This document shows, in pieces, positions 22,952 through 31,919 of a stretch of 64,000 nucleotides of DNA. The stretch covers positions 592,501 through 656,500 of the forward strand of contig CAJNDT010000968.1 of assembly GCA_905221615.1 (NCBI GenBank), read 5' to 3'. The stretch's first letter is position 1. Each line of letters opens with the position of its first letter. The notes under the pieces are model-generated. The model searched no databases, was not told where the DNA came from, and was given only the letters and a program-made list of their open reading frames with translations. Position numbers and translations under genes: made by a program. This DNA comes from Symbiodinium sp. CCMP2592 (Eukaryota > Sar > Dinophyceae > Suessiales > Symbiodiniaceae).

Positions 22952-23042
22952 TTTTGGTTAGTAGGGAATGGAGGAAGGAATGGGGTACAATTACAACCAC
23001 TATTACTACCATTCTTCCATTCCCTACTAACAAATAACCTTA
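22952..23042. repeat. Palindromic element family E, copy 1
   Basis: GTTAGTAGGGAATGGAGGAA paired with TTCTTCCATTCCCTACTAAC-type right arm. A second, oppositely oriented copy is at 34299-34386 and shares the GGTACAATTACAACCA interior in complement. Confidence 0.9.
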
Positions 23043-23367
23043 TAGTAACCCTTACAGACCCCTTCATAAGGCCCGAGTTTCTGCTCCCCAACCTGCCTGA
23101 AGCCGTGCTCTGCTCGAAGAGCCTTTCTTGGATTGGGAGTTCCACACCCGACCTCCGAAGCTCGAAGCACCCAAACCCCTAAACCCCGAAAACCTAAAGC
23201 CTGCACCCCTAAACCCTAAACGAAAACGCAAGACTTGTGCATTTTTACCTCGTTGTTGTCAGTTGTCTGCCCCTGGCATCTAAGGACTCATATATTACGG
23301 CTTTTGGGCGCAAAGACCATAATATCTATACAAGGGTTTTGGGCTATTTTGATGCCCAGGGTTCCGT

Positions 23368-23449
23368 CCCACAGGCTCCTCAAGTGCCCACTGCAGTATC
23401 TCGAAGGCACGTGAAATCCAAGATCAGCGAAGCCACCCGGAGCAACTGA
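23368..23449 (+). CDS. Possible terminal exon
   Basis: After CCCACAG at 23361-23367 the sequence reads APQVPTAVSRRHVKSK, then ISEATRSN and a TGA at 23447-23449. The frame is clean and the composition protein-like (basic helix). It could be the last exon of a gene whose earlier exons lie in the 21-23 kb region. The following segment after CCGCAG (about 23577) reads GIPANPPGISLLSGDIPTL and may be a further exon. Confidence 0.3.
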
Positions 23450-24265
23450 CCCCCCAGCCCTTTACATAAATCCTTCAAACCTCAAACCACGCCTCAAGCC
23501 TAAAGCCCGAAACCCACCTCAATACTAGAAACCAAAACCACCAACAAAAAAACTCTGGGCGAGCTCTCTCCGCAGGAATCCCGGCGAACCCACCAGGCAT
23601 CTCTTTATTATCTGGCGACATCCCAACCTTGCTTGAGGGTTTAGGGTTTGAGGGGTTTCTTGGGTGTAGGGGTGTAGGGTAGAACACTGACATTGGCTGG
23701 TTTAGGGCTCATTGGGCTTGCATCGCCCTTGGATGCCAGTGGTGTGATTTTGGTTGCAGTTGTTTTTTTGGGGCTCTCCTCCAACGCTTTCGCAAGGGTT
23801 CTATATTGGGTTAAGTCTGTGTGGGTAGGGTTTTCGGTTTGGGGGTTAATCTCTGGATCCTATTGATTGTTTCAAGGAAACGCAAAGCGATCACCCAAGC
23901 CTCGAGCCAAAATCCAATTTTGGGAAGATAGACCGTTAGATCCACGACCATAGTACAATTCCGTCACCCGATTCAAAAATCATAAACTATAAGCAAACAG
24001 ACTCGAAAGTGATCGGAAGCCCTTAGCGATCCTTATATACTAAGCCACAAGTACAAGCACACGGAAAATCCCGAAAGCCCTCCCAACCCCAAGCCCTAGA
24101 ATGCCCCAAGTCTTAAGCCCAAAATCCCAAGTGCTTCAGAACGCGCTAAGCCCTAAACTCTAAAGAATGTACGCCTCAGGAAGCCCTAGACCTAAACCCC
24201 AAAACCCGAAACCCTAATTAAATCCGAAGCCTGCAAACCCTAAACCCTCAAAACGCCTTTCCCAG

Positions 24266-24917
24266 TCCTGGCCCAGGGGCGCCAGGAAACTTCCCTCAGC
24301 CTCGGATGAAGCCGTGGCAGACCTTCGAAGGCCAGTTTAGCCTGGGTTTGGGGGGTTCGGGTTCTGGGGCTTAGGTTCTGTTTGGGAGATTAGGGGTTTA
24401 GGGTTTAGGGTTTCTATTCCCGAATTAGTATAGTCTTTGTGTGTTGTTCGTGTGTGTGCGTGTACAGGGTCGTACTTGTGTCAAGGGTGGTTAGCCCGTT
24501 CTTTGCTGGTTGTTGTAGGTTGTTACAGTTGCTGATGCGGGTGATATTCGTAGTTTTGTGCTTTTTTGTGCGCGCTTTGAGGCTTTTGTGTTCTTGGTTG
24601 TCGCCGTGCGATGGGACACCCTAAACCCTCAACCCTAAGCTGATCTTCAACTCACAGTTTGAAAATCCCTAGCCTCTTTCCTTTTTTTTGTAATTATTTT
24701 GGGGCTTTGGGTTGTTGTTGGGGAGGCTCCAGGTTTGGAGTGCTGACGATGTTGGGGCTTTCGGCTTTTGGGGGCCCGACATACGACCTTTAAGAAGAGG
24801 GTTTAGGGTTTAGGGTTTAGGGTAAAGCCGAGCCCTAAAGCCTAAGCCGTCACTGCAGAGAGCCTCAAGCGGATCCTCTGGCCAGGAGCCAATGCCACTG
24901 ACTCCACCCGAGCAGCA
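24266..24917 (+). CDS. Two exon-like segments at 24.3 and 24.9 kb
   Basis: Following CCCAG, 24266-24335 reads PGPGAPGNFPQPRMKPWQTF. Following CTGCAG, 24856-24917 reads either RASSGSSGQEPMPLTPPEQQ or, in the frame that joins the first segment, ESLKRILWPGANATDSTRAA, and ends at a GT. Both segments stand out from the telomere-like surroundings. Frame choice is open. Confidence 0.35.
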
Positions 24918-24969
24918 GGGTACCTGGAAGGGTGGGTTTTAGGGTTCCGTATGGCCCCGCCAGGGTTTG

Positions 24970-25079
24970 TACCTTAGTAGCTGAGTGGATACCCTTTACA
25001 CTTTGTGGAATAATATTACCCACTATAAAACTGAAAGCGTACACTTTTTGGGGCTTGTGAGCTCAGCAACTCGGGTACC
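24970..25079. repeat. Interspersed element family H, copy 1
   Basis: Starts GTACCTTAGTAGCTGAGTGG and ends GCTCAGCAACTCGGGTACC, giving loose inverted ends. The middle has CCTTTACACTTTGTGG and CACTTTTTGGGGCTT. Copies: 41096-41198, 53298-53400 and a diverged one at 60009-60100. Confidence 0.75.
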
Positions 25080-25772
25080 GTGTTGCTTCGGGGGGCTTAA
25101 TTGTTGTATAGGGTTCTGGACGGGATCGTCGCTCCGTAGTTAGCCCCAAACCCTAAACCTTTCAGAGTCGTCGAGCTGCTTTTGTCGAAGGTTGGCAATT
25201 TTTGGTTTGGGCTCTTCGGGATTGCAGGTTCAGGTTTAAGCTTTACGAGTTGAGTGGTTCCGGGTTTACTCGTTTAGCCTCTTGGATTTATTTGTTTTCG
25301 GTCTAGGGGTTTAGGGATTGCAGGTTTAGGGTTTCAACTTGCGTCTTCGGCGGTTTCGGTTTTACAAGGTTCGGCTTCAGGCTTAGTTGTTTTCGGTTTA
25401 GCGGCTAGGGTTTGCAGGTTTTTGGTTTAAGCATTATGCTTTATTGGGTTAGGGTTTACACGTTTTAGGCTTTTGTTTTTGTTAGTGGTTTCTGGTTTAG
25501 GATTTGCAGGTTTAGGGCTAAGGGTTTTTGGGTTTTAGGAATGTTCGGTTCAGGGGCTTGGGTTTAGGCGTCTAGGGTTTAGGGATCCAGGATATGCTTG
25601 GTTCTGCAATCTGATGTCTCTTCTGACGTTTTTTGAGGGCTCAAAAGCATAAGCTCATGCTACGTGGGTAGAACCTGACCACACCGCAAGCATTGCGTAT
25701 GCCATTTATGCATCCGTCTGCGTTTTCTTGCGTCTGCACCATCAACCCCAAACCCTAAACCTAGGGCGGAGC

Positions 25773-25943
25773 ATGGAAGATCTACCTTTGGAACCCAAGG
25801 TAAGCGAAAACCATGCGTAAGTTTTTTTGCTACAGATGACATCCGAGATCAAATTTCAAAAGCACTCCGCTTTGGCTGCTTCAGCATCGTCACTCGAGGC
25901 CGACAGTGGCTCCAGCAGTGGCGCCGGCGGCAGTGGGCAGGCT
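25773..25943 (+). CDS. Candidate exon pair with a possible 36 nt intron
   Basis: ATG at 25773 opens MEDLPLEPK. A GTAAGC donor follows at 25800, and TTTTTTTGCTACAG ends at 25835. The next segment reads MTSEIKFQKHSALAASASSL, then EADSGSSSGAGGSGQ, before losing coding character. Without splicing the first frame stops after 16 codons. A 36 nt intron is very short, and the AG at 25835 may instead close a longer intron. Ser/Gly/Ala-rich; no domain recognised. Confidence 0.35.
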
Positions 25944-26320
25944 CTTATATACGTCTTCACAGGATTGAAAGGGATAAGATGGTCAAAATTCAACAGAAGA
26001 ACTTGTCAACTTTCGAAGCTTGGTACCCTCAGCTTCAGTTATCGATTTTGATTCGTGCTGGGGCGTAAGAGAGAGACGAAGTGGGGTGCAACGTAGTTCT
26101 TCCTGTAAAGCGTCTGCAACAGAGTTGTCGATCGTACTTTAGAGTAAATCGGGATGTAAGGTATCTTACTGTTCATAATACTTGGGCTTATTCACCTTCG
26201 TGGCAACCCGGCTTATTCACCCCTGTTCAACACACGTACTGTAAGACACAAGTCTGATCGATGGCAGACAGGCAGCAGTAGGCTTGTCTCATGCAACAAC
26301 TAGCCTAAACGGGATATCCA

Positions 26321-26509
26321 TTGCAAGCCGACAAGATTGCTGAGGGTCTGGATGTCAGACTTCGTTCGAGAGTTCAAAGCGTCACACAAGTGGAATGTAT
26401 TGCTTTGGGTTCTGCAGTGTTGACTTCATACGTGATGGGCATATTTTCTGTGGTATCGCAGCTGCATCTGCAAGCAAAGATGAAGGACGTCTTAGACACA
26501 GTCCCATAA
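26321..26509 (+). other. Exon candidate at 26.3 kb
   Basis: Following TTGCAAG, the segment reads DKIAEGLDVRLRSRVQSV in one frame and TRLLRVWMSDFVREFKASHK in another. Both are open for over 30 codons. It is free of the repeat motifs around it, but I cannot decide frame or ends. Confidence 0.25.
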
Positions 26510-26944
26510 CAGACGACACTGCTTGTCAAGCTATACTTACGATTCACGGAATTCGCCTGGCTTCATGTTTATCACCTGAGCCTGAGCCCTATACTTGCTC
26601 TACACCCCAGAGTGTACGTTTATTGTGGCCTGCTTCGCGGAGAATGAGTTCAAACACAGGAGCCCCTAACGTTCACCTTAAACCCTAAGCCCTAAACATA
26701 GACCCAAACCATACAAATCCTAAACTGTCAAGCGCAACCTTTTGCTTGTTGCCCTGCCTGGTACACCCCTGCTTGGTAGAGATTGCCTCAGTTGGGGGTT
26801 ATGAGTTATCAATTCCGTACTGTGGCTGATCATAATCAGAATTTGGTCGCTGGATTGTAAATAATTAGTTTCCTTTCTTATAACCCTACTTACCACATCA
26901 CGGCATTGTGAACATAGTTTCCTGAATAACTTACCACATCCCCT

Positions 26945-27045
26945 CCGATCTGTGCAGATACTCTCCTTATAGTAAGGATCCTACTATTTGGGGTTTTATA
27001 TTAGGGCCCCCTATTTTCGGAGACTCCCCTCCGATCTGTGCAGAT
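26945..27045. repeat. Family M, copy 2, between 20 bp direct repeats
   Basis: CCCCTCCGATCTGTGCAGAT occurs at about 26940-26959 and again at about 27026-27045. Between them is a truncated family M element (GTAAGGATCCTACTATTTGG to TTTTCGGAGACTCC). The second repeat ends in a plausible splice acceptor (TGTGCAG) directly before a coding-like stretch reading ILSQAAAGEAANIATLVG. Confidence 0.75.
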
Positions 27046-27189
27046 CCTGTCTCAAGCTGCAGCCGGAGAAGCCGCCAACATTGCCACCTTGGTCGGAATG
27101 GGACATTGCCTCAGTCGCACTGTGTGAGTCTGTATGGGATCTTTAGGCTGAGTAGATTAGTAGCAGTAGTTCGTAATAAGCCATTTATA

Positions 27190-27285
27190 TGTCTATCTAT
27201 ATTATATATATATATGCACATCTGTATATGTGTATATATATATATAAATAAATAAATAAATATATATATATATACACACACATTA
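27190..27285. repeat. TA/TATG/AAAT microsatellite cluster
   Basis: Runs of TATATA, TGTATATG and (AAAT)n followed by TATACACACACA. Confidence 0.9.
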
Positions 27286-27312
27286 CGATACTTTGAACCT
27301 GTGTTTGTTCAG

Positions 27313-27363
27313 GACGTGCACCCTCTGATCATTCAGGGGCGTCGTGGTCTGCTGGCGTATAGG
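27313..27363 (+). CDS. Short exon candidate
   Basis: TTTGTTCAG precedes DVHPLIIQGRRGLLAYR, followed by a GT at 27364. It is a clean 17-codon segment with a good acceptor. The parent gene is unknown; it may belong upstream of the RRM gene. Confidence 0.35.
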
Positions 27364-27999
27364 GTTGAGTCACACACTATTTAGGGTGTCGCTCTTGCTT
27401 GGAAACCTCTCCTCTGGTTCCTTGCTAGCCTAAAACAAGTGCGTTACATTGACCATACAGGCGTAACCGCCCGACTCCCAGGATGAGCAAAGGTTGAGGC
27501 CTTGAGGGCTGCAGTTGGAGGCCGTAAAGGGTTGAGGGCGGCGAGGTTTGGTTGTAAGGCTTTATAGGGTTTAATATTTTGGGATCTCGTGGCCTTGATC
27601 GTTAAGTGTTTAGGGCCTTTAATCGAAAGGTGGAGGGTTGAAGGAGATGCCGCCGGCAAATGCTGGCAGGCGGGGTGGATGCAGGAGCCCCGCTGGCCGC
27701 GTCCTTCATAGCTAATCCTGCAGTGATTCGATTGCAACAGCAACACCGCAAACCCTAAACCCACACTACCAAAAGGTAGGTTATTGTAGGTTAAGGTTTA
27801 CAAATCTTCTATGACGTCGAACATACAGAAACCCCACGCCCCGTTTGTAAAGGCTTTACAAACACCCGAGAAAACGAGAGCCCTTAAGCATCTCCTTCAT
27901 CGAGCCGGGGGGGATGTAGGGTTAGGGTTTAGGGTTCAGGGTTTAGGGGGGGTTAAGAGTTTGTAACAGGTTTGCAACGGTAGGCCGTTAAGAGGCAAT

Positions 28000-28149
28000 A
28001 TGTCATCATACTTCCGCAACAACCCCGGTCCGCTCCACCCGAAACCCCGAAACCCTGCATTGTTTGAGAAAGCTTCCTTTGCTCCTCGAGGCTTCACCGA
28101 GAACAGCGCGATTGAAGCTTTCAAGCTGGGATGCCAAGAATTTTTTTAG
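28000..28149 (+). CDS. Short ORF or exon of 49 codons
   Basis: ATG at 28000 opens MSSYFRNNPGPLHPKPRNPA, then LFEKASFAPRGFTENS and AIEAFKLGCQEFF before TAG. The composition is convincingly protein-like, and the segment is free of the telomere-like repeats that start right after it. It could be a complete small protein or an exon truncated by my reading. The opposite strand is also open but reads poorly. No family recognised. Confidence 0.4.
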   Translation: MSSYFRNNPGPLHPKPRNPALFEKASFAPRGFTENSAIEAFKLGCQEFF

Positions 28150-29146
28150 TGGTCCGGGTGTCGGGCCGCGGCTGGGGTTTAGGGTTCAGGATATGGGCTT
28201 CTGGGTTCAGGGTTTAGGGTTCCGGGTTTGCGGTGTGAGGTTTAGGGTTCAGGGTTTAGGGCTCGTACGATTAAGGATGAAGGTCTAGGATTCAGGTGTT
28301 GGGTTTCAGGGTTAGGGGCAAGGGGCTTCTTGCAGCCCGTGGTTCCTCGCTCAAAGATCCTGCGAAGAGGTTGTGCTTAGGGTGTGCGGTTGTGTCTCTT
28401 TTTCTGAGACCCTCATTCAACGCAGGGATTCTGTTCGTTGGTGGGCAATTCGATTTGGACAGGTTGAAGGTACATGTGGAACGGTTCAGGATGAATTGAT
28501 AAAGCTGCTTTCTGCACAAGCATGTGCCATGTGCTAGCATTCCGCGACAACGAACTCAAAAGATAGCTCGTTCGCAATAAACGGACGCTGCTGCTACTGA
28601 CAGGGGTTACTATGGGTTCCTGTCAGGGTTACTATCTAGCAGGGCAAGTACAAATACCCATAGTGATTTGAGACCTGAGTGTGTACTTACTTTAAGTATC
28701 CAATTCCTTCAATTATAGTATAGCCGGTTGTTAGTATACTTGAATATACCCTTCCACCAAGGAAAAAAGCTATTCGAATCATGAAGGCTCCGTTATGGTG
28801 TCCACGGTTCGCCCACTATCCTAAGCCTGCATGCTCAGGATTTGGGTTCTACTTGGGCTTCCCAGGTGTCGTTTTGTAGCCTTCATTGGTTCCTGTTGTC
28901 TTGCGGCCTCTTTGCGTGTTTTTTCTGGTTTCAGGACTTTAATTTGGGGTTTTAGGATTCATGAGCCTTATATGGTGTAGAGTTAATTAACTCTTAAGGG
29001 TTCAGGTTTAGGGGTTTTAGGGTTTAGATCGCTTAGCGCTTTCAGTCTGAAGTGGATGGTTCAGTCCCGACCTCCCTTCGTAACGTCGTCACAAGAGCCC
29101 CACGACGGAGGATTTCGGGGTTCGGGCCCCAAAACCCTGCACCGAA

Positions 29147-29224
29147 CCCAAGGCCTGAAGGGTTTAGGGTTTAGGGTTTAGGGTTTAGGGTTTAGGGTTT
29201 AGGGTTTAGGGCCCAAAAGCCTGA
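29147..29224. repeat. Interstitial telomeric array flanked by direct repeats
   Basis: About seven perfect TTTAGGG units (29159-29211) sit between CCCAAGGCCTGA (29147-29158) and CCCAAAAGCCTGA (29212-29224). The flanking near-repeat looks like a target-site duplication. Confidence 0.85.
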
Positions 29225-29763
29225 TTATGAGGCCTACCTTTCCCTACCAAGACTGGATGTTTGCAGGGTTCCTAGACATTCATATCAGTGTTTGTAGTAG
29301 TAGGATATGGTCATATGGTAGCTTAAAGACTTTAATTTGGGGTTTTAGGATTCATAATATGGTTTAGAGTTACTTCAGGTCTAGTCATATGGTAGCTAAG
29401 AGTAAATCCTAAACTCTGGACTCTAAAGGCGGTTGAGGGGCCGAAGCCTGAGGCGATGTTCGACCGTTGAGGCCGCCGCAGCATGGATCGTGGAGCAGCC
29501 CCCAAATTAGACGCAGAAAAGCGGGCGCGTGCAGTTTGGGTTTGGGCTTAGGGCTCCTTAAGGTCCTTGTGGGTTCTATGGGCTCCTTGAGGTCCTTATC
29601 GGGATTATTCTGTTGCACGTTTCGCACAGTATAAGGACGATGGATTACTTCATAGCTTCCTAGCAGAAGTGGTCCCACAAGCTGCCTTGTTAGCTATAGG
29701 ACCCATTACCGAGAGGTCACATTCTACTATTGAATATTGTCCCCAAAAAGGTAGATTTGTTTA

Positions 29764-29880
29764 GGGTTTGTGGCTGGGTCCAGCTTGAACGACGGCCCGG
29801 CTAGCGTATCCCTCACTGTGGAAGAGGTTGTGCTGTCTGCGGGTCCCGGATTCACCTACGTTGTGGGGCAGCCATCCCTA
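29764..29880 (+). CDS. Exon candidate upstream of the RRM gene
   Basis: Reads VAGSSLNDGPASVSLTVEEV, then VLSAGPGFTYVVGQPS, with no stop over ~38 codons, before dissolving into CCCTAAACC sequence. Composition is coding-like. It may be a 5' exon of the RRM gene, but no junction is proven. Confidence 0.4.
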
Positions 29881-30610
29881 AACCCCGGCCCTGAACCCTA
29901 ACCCTGAGGCCAAAACCCCTGCATGGGCAGACAAGCTTGAACACTAGCATTCCGCATGTTCGCGAGCAACATCCCAAGATTCACGAAACCCTTCCAATGA
30001 TAGTGAACCCCTGAAAGTTGAAAGTATGGATGAAGGATGATTAGTGCTTGGATTCCCTTTGCCAGACCTTAGGGGCACGAGTAGAATGATGTTCCAACTT
30101 TTCGGTTTCCACTGTGGAACTCGACCACAGGCTTAGCAGCCTAGACTGCTGTAAACTCGCGGATTAAGCACAAGTGGTGTTAGACCCCGGGCGCCCTTGC
30201 ATTGGTACACCTTGCCCTTGACTCTACAATCCCCAAACCCTACCCTAAACCCTAAATCCTGTTCGGTACTTCTCGGCTCAAAAACAGGGGGGGCATTCGG
30301 AGGTCGAAAGGGCGCCCCCTTCCGCCCGAGGGTGGCAAGCGCCCCGCAGGCACTAGGGCTGAGGGTTCAAGCTAGGGGTGCAGGGGTTTGTTTAGGCTAC
30401 GGGTATTCAATTTCATGCAAGTATGATATTGAAGTTCAAACAAGTGTGAGGTCTGCTTAACTCGTCTTCTATATACATTAGCAGTATTGACTAGTGCTTA
30501 TTCGGGGGCTCCACGTCGAATCTCTTCTTGTTCGGGCTGTGTGTTTCCGCTGTTGCTTTGGCTGTGTCCAAAACCCGAAACCCTAAGTCAAGCCCTTAAA
30601 CCCTTCGAGC

Positions 30611-30724
30611 CTACCTACAGTCTCCATTGGAGTTCCTTTTTTTGGTTATCCAGTTTTCTGGCCAGGATCCCATAATAGAGATTTTGGATAACCAAAAAAA
30701 GGAACTACAATGGCGACTATAGGT
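30611..30724. repeat. Palindromic element family A, copy 3
   Basis: CTCCATTGGAGTTCCTTTTT / AAAAAAAGGAACTACAATGG arms with GGTTATCCA / TGGATAACC inside. The outer CTACAGTC and GACTATAGG also pair. Confidence 0.85.
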
Positions 30725-30798
30725 GAACTCTAAACCTTGAGCCTGCACCGTCTTCTTGCTTAAGGGACTCTCCGGAGCTGAATATTACGGGCTTCAGA

Positions 30799-30913
30799 GG
30801 TACTGTTGATGGACAAAATCCTGCATTACCCGTTTTTAAGGAATATATCATAGTTCCCATAGTTTAGAGTCCTTAGGGTCATGGAGTCATGCAGGATTTT
30901 GTCCATCGTACCT
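30799..30913. repeat. Palindromic element family D, copy 1
   Basis: TGTTGATGGACAAAATCCTG paired with CAGGATTTTGTCCATC. The interior has TCATAGTTCCCATAGTTTAG. Copies: 31684-31794, 47840-48036 (two, head to head) and 62721-62823. Confidence 0.9.
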
Positions 30914-31562
30914 TCTTCATGGGCCCATGTAAGCGAGGATCCGCATAGGTGGGGTTCTACATTAGGATCATTAGGGCTATGAAAGTCCCCAAGGAAGTGG
31001 ACCCAGTGACAACCAGTAGACTTCCCCAGGGTTTGTAAACTGTACAGAGGGTTGCCCAATACATGTAATTACGGCAGAAATCGCCTTCGAGCTTCAGCCT
31101 AAGAAGTCTGACAGGCTCGGGCGGGCGGACATGCAGTCATAGGTTTGTTGCTATGAGTCTTCTTGGTTTGTAAAGATAGTTTAGGCTTTACGTTTCAGGC
31201 TCTGGGATAGGTGTCTCCGATGACTTCGAGTCATGACATTCGGAGACCAAGCAGAGCAAGTTGGGAGAACGAAAACTGCCTCAAGTCCTGACCTACATTT
31301 AGGCCTGTTAATCAGTGTGGTTCATGCGTTCGCCTTTTTTTCTGGAGCGTGCTGCTTGGTCGACCTCTCCGTTCTGAACCACGCCGCCAGCCCAGCACCT
31401 ATCCCCGAGCCCAGCCCAGCCCTTCGTGTGTTGGATGCTAACTTCGCCGACTTCAACCCCATGGCGAAGCCAGGCAGAAGCCAGAAAGTTGGTGCCAATG
31501 CCGCATCCAGCGGAGAAGCTGTTCTGACTAGTGGCTCCTTTTCATCTCCCGACCTTGTACCC

Positions 31563-31674
31563 TAAGGTAAAAGCCAGAAAGTTGGAATATGGATTAATGG
31601 TAGGATACCTCATAATTTACCTTATTAAAGGGGTTACGATAATGATATTCCAACTTTCTGGCTTCTACTGTAAA
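31563..31674. repeat. Palindromic element family C, copy 2
   Basis: AAAAGCCAGAAAGTTGGAAT and ATTCCAACTTTCTGGCTTCT arms. This is the reverse orientation of the element at 7505-7608. Confidence 0.88.
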
Positions 31675-31683
31675 CCCTAGAAG

Positions 31684-31794
31684 CCCTACGGTTGATGATA
31701 TAAATCCTGCATTATCTTAAGGACCCTAAACTATGGGAATTATGGTATATTCCTTATTATGGGTAATGCAGGATTTATATCACCAACCGTATAG
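31684..31794. repeat. Palindromic element family D, copy 2
   Basis: CGGTTGATGATATAAATCCT and AGGATTTATATCACCAACCG arms. It starts about 10 bp after the family C element. Confidence 0.9.
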
Positions 31795-31862
31795 ACCGTA
31801 CAGGCTCCTGCAAACCTCGAACCCAAACCACGGAACCTCCCCTAAGTCTAGCCCGCTGTGAA

Positions 31863-31919
31863 GCAGTTCCAGGGATGGACACCGATGGCCGGAAATTATT
31901 CGTGGCGAAAATGCCGGAG
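31863..31919 (+). CDS. RRM1 exon with RNP2
   Basis: Encodes [15 protein letters not shown], with LFVAKM as the RNP2 strand. Donor is GA at 31920 (or an alternative one codon later). The left end is uncertain because the frame stays open upstream through GCC CGC TGT. Confidence 0.7.
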
